DNA of 64,000 bases from Prado023 sp963818445 (GTDB lineage Bacteria > Actinomycetota > Actinomycetes > S36-B12 > CAIYMF01), in NCBI GenBank assembly GCA_963818445.1, contig CAWFSG010000012.1:163874-227873 (forward strand), written 5' to 3'. This document shows positions 37,143-45,329 of the stretch, piece by piece. Both the position numbers and the translations under genes were made by a program. Below the pieces are notes generated by a model. The model was not told the origin of the DNA. It searched no databases and saw only the letters and a list, made by a program, of their open reading frames with translations. Numbering within the stretch: position 1 is the stretch's first letter; every line of letters starts with the position of its first letter.

Positions 37143-38456
37143 GCCGCTGGCCCTCGGGCCGATCGGCAGGCGCGTCCTGGCGGCCTTCCTCGTCGTCGCC
37201 CTCTCCTCGATCCTCGTCCTGATCCTCGCCACGGTCATCGGGGTCGATCTCAGCCAGTCGGCCACGACGCGGGAGGACCGCCAGCACATGGCCGAGCGAC
37301 ATGGCGACGAAGGCCTCGATCGCCTACGCCAAGGCGGGCACGTGGCAGGGCGTGGCCCTGCCGGAGGCCGAGGCGGACGCCCAGGACGCCGGGGCGCACC
37401 TGATCGTGGTGGATCCCGAGGATGACGTGGTGTACGGCGGTCCGGTCGGGCCGGGGTTCCGCACTCGCTCGGCGAGTGCTGCCGTCGTCGTCGACGGTGA
37501 GGTGGTGGGCACGGTGTACCTCGGGTTCCCGGACGGCGCCTCCCAGGCGCCCACCCGCCCTGTCGACCTCCTGGCTGATCGTCACGACGACGTTCACGGT
37601 CCTGCTCGCCATCCTGCTGGCGCTGGTGTTCACCCGGCGCCTGACCAGGCCGCTGGTGGAGCTGACCGAGACCACTCGCGCGTTCGCGTCCCACGACCGA
37701 AGCGCGCGCGCATCCACCACTGCAGCGGGCGAGCTGGGCGAGCTGGCCCGGACCTTCAACGCCATGGCCGACGAGGTGACGAGGTCCGACGAGGCGCGTC
37801 GGCACCTCTCGGCCGACGTCGCCCATGAGCTGCGCACCCCGCTGACCGCGTTGCAGGCCGGCCTCGAGGAGTTGCGCTACGGGCACATCCCCGCCGACCC
37901 CGCCACGCTGGCCGCTCTGCACGACCAGTCCGTGCGCCTCGGGCGGATCGTCAACGACCTGTCCGAGCTGTCCCAGGCTGAGGCTCATGCCCTGCGACTG
38001 TTCCCGGAGCGGCTCGACCTGGCCGAGGTCACCCGTGAGGGGCTGGCGACCTGGGAGGGGCGCATCCGCTCCGCGGGCCAGAGGCTGGAAGTCCACCTCG
38101 AACCCGGGGTCTGGGTCGAGGTGGACCCGAATCGCATCTTCCAGGTGATCGGCAACGTCGTCGCCAACGCCGTCCGGCACTGCCGCGCCGGCGACACGAT
38201 CGTCGTGTCGGTCCGCAAGAGCGGCGAGTGGGGGGTCCTCGAGGTGCGCGACACCGGCCCCGGCATCCCCGCGGAGGATCTCCCCCACATCTTCGACCGC
38301 TTCTACCGGGCCAATGGGGAGTCGCAGGGACCGGGATCCGGCATCGGGCTGGCCGTGGTGCGTGCGCTCACGCTCGCCCACGGGGGCCAGGTCGACTTGA
38401 CCTCCGAGGAGGGCGTCGGCACGACGGTGACCGTGCAGTTCCCCCTCGCGGGCTGA
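37135..38456 (+). pseudogene. Sensor histidine kinase (TCS 2) with two frameshifts
   Basis: The N-terminus (MAEPLALGPIGRRVLAAFLVV) and first membrane helix are in one frame and the outer sensor domain (MATKASIAYAKAG to VVGTVYLGFPDG) in the next. The second helix (SWLIVTTTFTVLLAILLALVF), HAMP, HisKA (VAHELRTPL) and HATPase (GNVVANAV, DTGPGIP, GSGIGLAVVRAL) are in the third. Extra bases near 37299 and in 37545-37562 explain both shifts; without them the protein is 439 residues. It has a longer outer domain (~115 residues) than its TCS 1 paralogue. As sequenced, no membrane-bound kinase would be made, but the catalytic half is fully conserved, pointing to error or a very recent lesion. Confidence 0.75.
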
Positions 38457-38480
38457 GGCGCCAGCGCCCGATGCCTGCGC

Positions 38481-38690
38481 CTACTCGCGGGTGATGGGGA
38501 CCTTCACCTTGGCCGGCTCGATGGGCTCCCCGAGCGGCATACGGACCTTCGGCGCCCTCAGCATGCTGCCGTAGCCACTCATCGATGTCGGGCTCCCCAG
38601 AGTCCAACGCGCCGAGGTTGTGCCGGCCCGTTCCGTCAAGGCACTCCTTCAGCTCGCCCCCGGAGTCAACTGTCTCGCGCCGTCTCCGGA
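38481..38690 (-). pseudogene. Remnant of an unidentified gene
   Basis: Coding-like sequence on the minus strand ends at TAG 38481. Its last 33 codons (MSGYGSMLRAPKVRMPLG...) nearly all end in G or C. Upstream, another frame is coding-like (DSGGELKECLDGTG, then ALDSGEPDI), joined by one extra base near 38580. No start codon is seen before it runs into the promoter of the antitoxin gene, so the 5' end is probably lost. I do not recognise the protein. Confidence 0.4.
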
Positions 38691-38697
38691 TCTGCGC

Positions 38698-38724
38698 TAT
38701 TCTGAATCCAGAACTGGAGTTCAG
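38698..38724 (+). promoter_or_regulatory. Promoter and operator-like palindrome of the toxin-antitoxin operon
   Basis: A -10-like TATTCT (38698-38703) overlaps an interrupted palindrome at 38702-38724 with half-sites CTGAATCCAG and CTGGAGTTCAG. The gene starts at 38745 behind GGAGG. Antitoxins of this class usually repress their own operon, so this is the probable operator. Confidence 0.55.
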
Positions 38725-38744
38725 ACCGAGCGAGGAGGACGACC

Positions 38745-39191
38745 ATGACAGCAGTGGCAGCCCCGGTCCGGTACCCGGCGAGCCGGTTCGAGACCCAGGC
38801 GTGGGTCGACCTGCGCGATCCTGCCGAGCAGGCGCGGCTCACGCCCGCCGCGGTGCGCGGGATCCGCCGGCTGGCCGATGCCTGGGGGCTGACCGTGCCG
38901 CAGGTCTGCGCGCTGCTGGGCGACGTCTCCCCCAGCAGCTGGCACGCGTGGGCCAGGACCCCACCGAAGACCCTGGGCGTCGATCGGCTCACAAGGGCGT
39001 CCTACCTGCTGGGGATCTACACGGCGCTGCACGTGCTCTACGGCGATGAGCTGGCCGATGAGTGGGTGCACCTGCCCAACACCAACGCCCTGTTCAACGG
39101 GGCATCCCCGCTGGACGTGATGCTCCTCGGCGGGATCCCGGCGATGGAGCGCGTGCGCGCCCTGCTCGACGCGCGGCGCGGCGGCGCGTGA
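38745..39191 (+). CDS. MbcA/ParS/Xre-type antitoxin
   Basis: This 148-residue antitoxin pairs with the RES-domain toxin. Residues ~35-75 form a helix-turn-helix-like Xre part (LADAWGLTVPQVCALLGD). Residues ~85-145 form the DUF2384/MbcA C-terminal domain that plugs the toxin (LFNGASPLDVMLLGG, MERVRALLDARRGG). Its stop overlaps the toxin GTG (GTGA at 39188-39191), the usual tight coupling. It has its own palindromic operator. This is the only complete antitoxin in the duplicated region; the other copy keeps only the last ~14 codons (42677-42722). Confidence 0.88.
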   Translation: MTAVAAPVRYPASRFETQAWVDLRDPAEQARLTPAAVRGIRRLADAWGLTVPQVCALLGDVSPSSWHAWARTPPKTLGVDRLTRASYLLGIYTALHVLYGDELADEWVHLPNTNALFNGASPLDVMLLGGIPAMERVRALLDARRGGA

Positions 39192-39897
39192 GCCCAGCCG
39201 CGCGCACCTGGCCACCGGTCAGCGAGGTGCGCTGGGACGACACGCACCGGCTGATCCCCGCGGCCTACGCCGACACCGACGAGCCGATCCTTGCAACCCT
39301 CACCGACGATGAGTCCGACATCGCGGCCCTGGTGGCCCTCACGGCCGCCACGAACGCCCGCCTCCGGGCGCAGGCCAACGCACTGCCCGGCGGGATCCAT
39401 CAGGACGAGCTCGTGTTCGCGGTTCCGCACTGGCGGATCATCAACGCCTCGTTCTGCCACCCGCATCCCCTCGGATCCCGGTTCAACGGGCCCGACCGCG
39501 GCGCCTGGTACGCAGGGCAGCATGTGGAGACGTCGCTGGCCGAGGTGGCGTACCACCGGAGCAGTTGAGTTGGCGGAGATCAACCGCTGGGAGCTCGTCG
39601 CCGACTACCAGGACTACCTGTCGGACATCCACGCCCCGATGCACGACCTGCGCAGACCGCGCGACCGGCGCGCACGGACCTGCCTGGCCGCCGGACTCGT
39701 ACACGGCCAGCCAGGCGCTCGCCGGCGACCTGCTGGCTGCCGGCTCGGTCGGGGTCGTGTACCCCGCCGTCCGTGACCCGGGGCGCGACGCCGTCGCGTG
39801 CTTCCGCCCGGCAGCGGTCGCGAACGTGCGTCCCGGCGGCCGGTACCGCCTGACGTGGTCCGGTGGCCTGGAGCCCGAGGTCAGCACGCTCCGCTGA
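39188..39897 (+). pseudogene. RES-domain toxin, copy 1, two frameshifts
   Basis: The GTG start overlaps the antitoxin stop. The N-terminal 125 residues are identical in design to the intact copy at 42719-43426, including Arg21 and the GAWYAGQHVETSLAEVAYHR block with Glu119. One extra base at ~39558-39561 and another at ~39688-39691 break the frame; by comparison with copy 2 each is a single insertion (710 versus 708 nt). RES toxins deplete NAD+. As read, the product stops after ~126 residues and lacks the catalytic Ser region, so it would be inactive. A sequencing error cannot be excluded. Confidence 0.8.
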
Positions 39898-40029
39898 CGT
39901 GGGCATCGGGCCGATCGCCATTCTCGGCGACCGCCTCGATGTTGGGGCCGTTGACCCGTTGACAGGTAAGGTGCCCCTAAGTCAATCTGAAGGGCGGGAG
40001 ACCGACGGGGATCACCGAAGGAGACGACC

Positions 40030-40350
40030 ATGCCGAACTACCTGCTCAGTTACCACGGGGGTGGGATGCCCGAGACCGAGGAGGAAGGCGCCCAGGTGAT
40101 GGCCGACTGGGGTGCCTGGATGGGGGCTGTCGGTGACGCCATGGTGGATCCGGGCAACCCGGTGGGACACACCGTGACCGTGGGGTCGGACGGTTCAGCA
40201 TCGGACGGCGGTGGGGCCAACCCCGTGACCGGGTACAGCATCATCAAGGCGGACAACCTCGACGCCGCCCTTGCGCTGGTCGCCGGGTGCCCGATCCTCG
40301 CCTCCCCCAGCGGCAGCGTCGAGGTGGGCGAGACGTTCGACGCGATGTAG
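40030..40350 (+). CDS. YCII-like protein, copy 1
   Basis: This 106-residue protein is of the YCII-related, ferredoxin-like dimeric type: MPNYLLSYHGGG, a middle with MADWGAWMGAVGDAMVD, a Gly/Ser loop (TVGSDGSASDGGG) and a final GYSIIKADNLDAALALVAGCP with EVGETFDAM. YCII proteins bind small metabolites and are often fused to sigma factors; the exact reaction is unknown. A TTGACA lies ~70 nt upstream. Copy 2 (43559-43879) is almost identical, with D-to-A before the AALAL helix. Confidence 0.8.
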   Translation: MPNYLLSYHGGGMPETEEEGAQVMADWGAWMGAVGDAMVDPGNPVGHTVTVGSDGSASDGGGANPVTGYSIIKADNLDAALALVAGCPILASPSGSVEVGETFDAM

Positions 40351-40457
40351 CGCCGCGTCCCCGCCGAGCAGGTCAGGTCAGGTCAGGTCAGCGCGTCCCG
40401 TAGGGGCTGAGGATCCGGCAACGATCGCGGCGCGCTTCGGCGGCGACCCTGACCGGC

Positions 40458-40589
40458 TCATCCCTGGGCGGTGCGCGGCCTGGAGCCAGCTTCGCCGGCC
40501 GACTCCTCGCGCTCCTTGGCTGCGGCGACGATCCGCTGCTCGACGTCGGCAAGGGCAGTCTGCGGGCTGGCGACGCTGGGCTTGGACAT
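40458..40589 (-). CDS. 43-residue conserved microprotein, copy 1
   Basis: MSKPSVASPQTALADVEQRI is followed by an acidic/basic helix (VAAAKEREESAGEAG) and a basic end. The start has CGGAG about 6 nt upstream. It is too short for most gene finders, but both duplicated copies keep the frame, start and stop, with only Val6 to Ile changed. It is transcribed opposite to its neighbours. It is probably a single helix; its function is unknown. Confidence 0.55.
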   Translation of the reverse strand: MSKPSVASPQTALADVEQRIVAAAKEREESAGEAGSRPRTAQG

Positions 40590-40779
40590 GGTCAACTCCG
40601 AAGGATCTGGATGGTGGTCCACGCGCGCGGACCGAACTCCCCCTGCATGCCCGAGGTGCAATGCCCGAAACGCGCAGATCGTGTGAGGCAGCGCACACTG
40701 TGGCGCGACGTCACCGGGCGGCTGGACTGCGCGCTCGCGCTGCGGGGGAATCGGCGATCGACGGCCTAGTGTTCCGCCC

Positions 40780-41805
40780 ATGACCTCTCGGCTCAGGGCC
40801 ACCATCGTCGGATCGCTCGCCGCTGCCATTGCGGCAACATCAGTCGTGACTCCCGCGGCCGGCTCGGGCACGGTGGGATCGACCGCGACCGAGGCCCGTG
40901 TGGCGGTGTCGGTCGCAACCCTCTGGACCGCCCCGGAGTCCCCTCGCCCACGCGACTCCCTGGCCATCGGCGCGCCGGCTGACCCCGCCGGATGGTTGCG
41001 GGGGTTGACCACGGCCGGCCGCCGCGACCTCAACGGCCGGGTCGAGAGCCAGGCGCTGTTCGGCCAGCCGGTGCTGGTCATGGAGGAACGCGGATCCTGG
41101 TCGCGGGTGGCCCTGCCCGGCCAGCCGAGCCCGAAGTCGGCGGACGGGTACCCGGGCTGGATCCCGACGGCCCAGCTGGTGGAACCCCCCGCACCGTCGG
41201 CACCGACGCAGACCGCAGCGGCTCCCCGGGAGGCGGTGGTGACGCGGCGATCGGCCTGGGCCCACGCCGACGAAGCCCTCACGTCCCGCGTCATCCGGCT
41301 CTCCTATGGAACCCGGCTCCCGGTCGTGCGCACCGGCGAGGGAGTCGTCGAGGTGAGCATCCCGGACGGTCGGACGTTGTGGCTGCCCGCCGGGGCGACG
41401 ACGCTCGTCGATCCCGGGGCGGCGACCCGCACGCCGACCGGGTCCGCCGTCGTCGCCGAGGCACGCAGGTTCATCGGACTGCCCTACCTCTGGGGCGGCA
41501 CATCAGGCTTCGGGTTCGACTGCTCGGGCCTCACGCACCTGGTCTACGCCCAGCTCGGAGTCACGATCCCGCGCGACGCGACGCCCCAGTTCGCCGCCGG
41601 GCAGGCGGTGACGAGCCTGCGCAGCCTGCGCAAGGGCGACCTCGTCTTCTTCCGCAACGCCGCCGGGTCGATCCACCACGTGGGCATCTACGCCGGTCGC
41701 GGCCGCATGATCCACTCACCCCGCACCGGTCAGCCCGTGCAGGTCTCGTCGATCACCAAGGGGATCTGGCGCCGCGAGTTCGCCGGCGGCCGGCGCTACC
41801 TGTAG
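40780..41805 (+). CDS. Secreted NlpC/P60 peptidoglycan endopeptidase, copy 1
   Basis: This 341-residue secreted hydrolase cleaves peptidoglycan stem peptides. It has a signal peptide (~1-28), two SH3-like wall-binding regions (~40-135 and ~150-210), then the NlpC/P60 domain (~222-341). The catalytic Cys248 lies in FGFDCSGLTHLVY, with His300 (IHHVGIYAG) and His312 (MIHSPR). A -10-like TAGTGT ends 7 nt before the ATG, suggesting leaderless transcription. It converges with the metalloprotease gene, leaving 6 bp between stops. Copy 2 at 44298-45323 is also intact, so the cell should make two nearly identical enzymes. Confidence 0.9.
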   Translation: MTSRLRATIVGSLAAAIAATSVVTPAAGSGTVGSTATEARVAVSVATLWTAPESPRPRDSLAIGAPADPAGWLRGLTTAGRRDLNGRVESQALFGQPVLVMEERGSWSRVALPGQPSPKSADGYPGWIPTAQLVEPPAPSAPTQTAAAPREAVVTRRSAWAHADEALTSRVIRLSYGTRLPVVRTGEGVVEVSIPDGRTLWLPAGATTLVDPGAATRTPTGSAVVAEARRFIGLPYLWGGTSGFGFDCSGLTHLVYAQLGVTIPRDATPQFAAGQAVTSLRSLRKGDLVFFRNAAGSIHHVGIYAGRGRMIHSPRTGQPVQVSSITKGIWRREFAGGRRYL

Positions 41806-41811
41806 GGCTGT

Positions 41812-42676
41812 TCAAGCCAGTGGAACCGACGGCGCGCGGTAGGCAACCCATTGCTCGGCAGCACGCTGCGCCTGGCCCGCCGTGAACTGGTTCATGCACG
41901 CATCGGGGGTGTAGTCCATGAAGTTGTTGATGGGATCGAACCCAGCGTCTCCGTTGCAGGAGTCCCGCTCGACACAGTCGAACGCCGGCACCCGCTCCGC
42001 CGGAGTGTCGGCCACGTAGTCGCCCTTGTTCGAGCACCCGCCCTGGAAGGTGTGGAGCAGGCCCAGCCAATGGCCGACCTCATGGGTCCCGGTGTCGCCA
42101 CCGTCGTAGGCGTCAACGAACTCCGGGCGTCCGGGCAGCGACCCGACGTGAACCACGACACCGTCCATCTCGGGCCGCGAGGCGTACGACGTCGGGAAGG
42201 TCGCCCAGCCGAGCAGGTCGTCGGCAAGGCTGGTGAAGTACATGTTCAGGTCCGCAGCACCGCCGCGTCGCAGGGTCGACTTCATCTCACGCTCGGCCGA
42301 CGAGCCGTACGCCAGGGACGTCCACCCGGTGTTCGGCGGGAACTGCACATCCTGCAACGTGAACTGGAACGCCGTCGTCGCACCCCCGGTGCGCCCCTTG
42401 TAGGCCGCGTTCAGCACGGCGATCTGATCAACGATCTGCTTGCGGGTCGCCGTCTGTGCACCGTTGTTGATGGCGTATGCGTACACGTTGACGACGACCG
42501 AACCGGGCCGGAGTGACACTGGCTGGGGCGCGCTCTTGGCCGAGGTCACGCCAGACGACCCGGATGGCCGGAAGCCCTTGGCGCCCAGCTTGGTCGCCAG
42601 GTCAGCCTGCATCGAGGCCGCCTGGGCATCAGTGACCTCCGCCCCGTCACGTGCGCCCGGCTTCGACACTCGCGCA
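41812..42676 (-). pseudogene. M43-type zinc metalloprotease, copy 1, 5'-truncated at the duplication junction
   Basis: The catalytic part is complete, with HEVGHWLGLLH (zinc-binding HExxHxxGxxH), the Met-turn NFMDYTPDACMNQF and several Cys. At 42676/42677 the frame leaves the protease and enters the antisense of the toxin gene, so the signal peptide and first ~45 residues are missing. An in-frame Met at 42774 exists but gives an Arg-rich start with no secretion signal. It would therefore be cytoplasmic or not made. Copy 2 (45330-46328) is full length. Confidence 0.85.
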
Positions 42677-42718
42677 GGAGCGCGTGCGCGCCCTGCTCGA
42701 CGCGCGGCGCGGCGGCGC

Positions 42719-43426
42719 GTGAGCCCAGCCGCGCGCACCTGGCCACCGGTCAGCGAGGTGCGCTGGGACGACACGCACCGGCTGATCCCCGCGGCCTACG
42801 CCGACACCGACGAGCCGATCCTTGCAGCCCTCACCGACGATGAGTCTGACATCGCGGCCCTGGTGGCCCTCACGGCCGCCACGAACGCCCGCCTCCGGGC
42901 GCAGGCCAACGCACTGCCCGGCGGCATCCATCAGGACGAGCTCGTGTTCGCAGTTCCGCACTGGCGGATCATCAACGCCTCGTTCTGCCACCCGCATCCC
43001 CTCGGATCCCGGTTCAACGGGCCCGACCGCGGCGCCTGGTACGCAGGGCAGCATGTGGAGACGTCGCTGGCCGAGGTGGCGTACCACCGAACAGTTGAGT
43101 TGGCAGAGATCAACCGCTGGGAGCTCATCGCCGACTACCAGGACTACCTGTCGGACATCCACGCCCCGATGCACGACCTGCGCCGCCCACGAGACCGGCG
43201 CGCACGGGCTTGCCTGGCCCCGGACTCGTACAACGCCAGCCAGGCCCTTGCCGCGACGTTGCTGGCAGGTGGCTCGGTCGGGGTCGTCTACCCGGCCGTA
43301 CGCGACCCGGGGCGCGACGCCGTCGCGTGCTTCCGCCCGGCAGCGGTCGCGAACGTGCGTCCCGGCGGTCGGTACCGCCTGACGTGGTCCGGGGGCCAGG
43401 AGCCCGAGGTCAGCACGCTCCGCTGA
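42719..43426 (+). CDS. RES-domain toxin, copy 2, intact
   Basis: This 235-residue RES toxin starts at GTG 42719, the same codon as in copy 1. Key residues are Arg21 (DDTHRLIPAAYAD), Glu119 (TSLAEVAYHR) and Ser186 (LAGGSVGVVYP), which name the family. RES toxins (MbcT-like) degrade or phosphorolyse NAD+ and stop growth. The complete antitoxin gene lies 3.5 kb upstream; only its last ~14 codons precede this toxin, so neutralisation must come in trans. No promoter or good ribosome site is evident directly before it, so expression may be low. Fusion to upstream transcripts is possible. Confidence 0.85.
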   Translation: MSPAARTWPPVSEVRWDDTHRLIPAAYADTDEPILAALTDDESDIAALVALTAATNARLRAQANALPGGIHQDELVFAVPHWRIINASFCHPHPLGSRFNGPDRGAWYAGQHVETSLAEVAYHRTVELAEINRWELIADYQDYLSDIHAPMHDLRRPRDRRARACLAPDSYNASQALAATLLAGGSVGVVYPAVRDPGRDAVACFRPAAVANVRPGGRYRLTWSGGQEPEVSTLR

Positions 43427-43558
43427 CGGGGGCATCGGGCCGATCCGCCATTCTCGGCGACCGCCTCGATGTCGGGGCCGTCGACCCGTTGACAGGTAAG
43501 GTCCCCCTAAGTCAGTCTGAAGGGCGGGGACCGACGGGGATCACCGGAGGAGACCACC

Positions 43559-43879
43559 ATGCCGAACTACCTGCTCAGTTACCACGGGGGTGGGATGCCC
43601 GAGACCGAGGAGGAAGGCGCCCAGGTGATGGCCGACTGGGGTGCCTGGATGGGTGCCGTCGGTGACGCCATGGTGGATCCGGGCAACCCGGTGGGACACA
43701 CCGTGACCGTGGGTTCGGACGGTTCAGCATCGGACGGCGGCGGTGCCAACCCCGTGACCGGGTACAGCATCATCAAGGCGGACAACCTCGCCGCCGCCCT
43801 TGCGCTGGTCGCCGGGTGCCCGATCCTCGCCTCCCCCAGCGGCAGCGTCGAGGTGGGCGAGACGTTCGACGCGATGTAG
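43559..43879 (+). CDS. YCII-like protein, copy 2
   Basis: This 106-residue copy differs from 40030-40350 at a single visible residue (Asp to Ala in DNLAAALAL). The start, Gly/Ser loop and C-terminal EVGETFDAM are the same. GGAGGAG lies before the ATG, better than in copy 1 (GAAGGAG). The TTGACA upstream is also conserved. Confidence 0.8.
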   Translation: MPNYLLSYHGGGMPETEEEGAQVMADWGAWMGAVGDAMVDPGNPVGHTVTVGSDGSASDGGGANPVTGYSIIKADNLAAALALVAGCPILASPSGSVEVGETFDAM

Positions 43880-43972
43880 CGCCGCGTCCCGCGAGCAGGT
43901 CAGGTCAGGTCCCGTGCGAGGCTGCGGATCCGGTAACGATCGCGTCGCGCTTCGGCGGCGACTCTGACCGAC

Positions 43973-44104
43973 TCAACCCTGGGCGGTGCGCGGCCTGGAG
44001 CCAGCCTCGCCGGCCGACTCCTCGCGCTCCTTGGCTGCGGCGACGATCCGCTGCTCGACGTCGGCAAGGGCAGTTTGCGGGCTGGCGATGCTGGGCTTGG
44101 ACAT
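43973..44104 (-). CDS. 43-residue conserved microprotein, copy 2
   Basis: This frame is identical to 40458-40589 apart from Val6 to Ile. The retained start, stop and CGGAG ribosome site in both copies, next to noncoding sequence that has diverged more, argue that the frame is under selection. Confidence 0.55.
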   Translation of the reverse strand: MSKPSIASPQTALADVEQRIVAAAKEREESAGEAGSRPRTAQG

Positions 44105-44297
44105 GGTCAACTCCGAAGGATCTGGATGGTGGTCCCACGCGCGCGGACCGAACACCCCCTGCATGCCCGAGGTGCAATGCCCGAAACGCGCAGATCGTGT
44201 GAGGCAGCGCACACACAGCGGCGTCGTTCCAGCGGGCAGCTGCACTGCGCGCTCGCGCTGCGGGGGAATCGGCGATCGACGGCCTAGTGTTCCGCCC

Positions 44298-45323
44298 ATG
44301 ACCTCTCGGCTCAGGGCCACCGTCGTCGGATCGCTCGCCGCTGCCCTTGCGGCAACATCAGTCGTGACTCCCGCGGCCGGCTCGGGCACGGTGGGATCGA
44401 CCGCGACCGAGGCCCGTGTGGCGGTGTCGGTCGCAACCCTCTGGACCGCCCCGGAGTCCCCTCGCCCACGCGACTCCCTGGCCATCGGCGCGCCCGCCGA
44501 CCCCACCGGGTGGTTGCGGGGGTTGACCACGGCCGGCCGCCGCGACCTCAACGGCCGGGTCGAGAGCCAGGCCCTGTTCGGCCAACCGGTGCTGGTCATG
44601 GAGGAACGCGGATCCTGGTCGCGGGTGGCCCTGCCCGGCCAGCCGAGCCCGAAGTCGGCGGACGGGTACCCGGGCTGGATCCCGACGGCCCAGCTGGTGG
44701 AACCCCCCGCACCGTCGGCACCGACACAGACGGTATCGGCTCCCCGGGAGGCGGTGGTGACGCGGCGATCGGCCTGGGCCCACGCCGACGAAGCCCTTAC
44801 GTCCCGCGTCATCCGGCTCTCCTATGGAACCCGGCTCCCGGTCGTGCGCACCGGCGAGGGAGTCGTCGAGGTGAGCATCCCGGACGGTCGGACGTTGTGG
44901 CTGCCCGCAGGGGCGACGAGGCTCGTCGATCCCGGGGCGGCAACCCGCACGCCGACCGGGTCCGCCGTCGTCGCCGAGGCACGCAGATTCATCGGACTTC
45001 CCTACCTCTGGGGCGGCACATCAGGCTTCGGGTTCGACTGCTCGGGCCTCACGCACCTGGTCTACGCACAGCTCGGAGTCACGATCCCGCGCGACGCGAC
45101 GCCCCAGTTCGCCGCCGGGCAGGCGGTGCCGCGCCTGCGCAGCCTGCGAAAGGGCGACCTCGTCTTCTTCCGCAACGCCGCCGGGTCGATCCACCACGTG
45201 GGCATCTACGCCGGTCGCGGCCGCATGATCCACTCACCCCGCACCGGCCAGCCCGTGCAGGTCTCGTCGATCACCAAGGGCATCTGGCGCCGCGAGTTCG
45301 CCGGCGGCCGGCGCTACCTGTAG
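44298..45323 (+). CDS. Secreted NlpC/P60 peptidoglycan endopeptidase, copy 2
   Basis: This 341-residue enzyme has the same layout as copy 1: signal peptide, two SH3-like segments, NlpC/P60 with Cys248, His300 and His312. Scattered substitutions include Ala-to-Thr near 70, TAAAPR to TVSAPR near 146-150, and VTSLRSL to VPRLRSL near 278. None touches the catalytic triad. The TAGTGT -10 element 7 nt before the ATG is kept. It converges with the intact metalloprotease. Confidence 0.9.
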   Translation: MTSRLRATVVGSLAAALAATSVVTPAAGSGTVGSTATEARVAVSVATLWTAPESPRPRDSLAIGAPADPTGWLRGLTTAGRRDLNGRVESQALFGQPVLVMEERGSWSRVALPGQPSPKSADGYPGWIPTAQLVEPPAPSAPTQTVSAPREAVVTRRSAWAHADEALTSRVIRLSYGTRLPVVRTGEGVVEVSIPDGRTLWLPAGATRLVDPGAATRTPTGSAVVAEARRFIGLPYLWGGTSGFGFDCSGLTHLVYAQLGVTIPRDATPQFAAGQAVPRLRSLRKGDLVFFRNAAGSIHHVGIYAGRGRMIHSPRTGQPVQVSSITKGIWRREFAGGRRYL

Positions 45324-45329
45324 GGCTGT

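Larger units (their letters stand above)
39146..42676. repeat. Tandem duplication, copy 1 (3531 bp)
   Basis: This is the first of two abutting head-to-tail copies. It starts inside the antitoxin's last codons and ends inside the metalloprotease N-terminal region. It contains the toxin (frameshifted), YCII-like, 43-residue, NlpC/P60 and metalloprotease genes. The offset to copy 2 is 3531 at the toxin start, 3529 after the toxin's two extra bases, and 3518 after a GGTCA-repeat length change near 40365-40400. The copies differ by scattered substitutions, so this is not an assembly duplicate. Confidence 0.9.

Noticed and set aside
40362..40390. GGTCA tandem repeat as a regulatory array
   Set aside because: It is a short run of 4-5 units in noncoding DNA that varies in number between the two duplicated copies, so simple slippage is enough.
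41812..42774. Full-length reading of the first metalloprotease from the Met at 42774
   Set aside because: The first ~35 residues would come from antisense toxin sequence across the duplication junction and contain no secretion signal.
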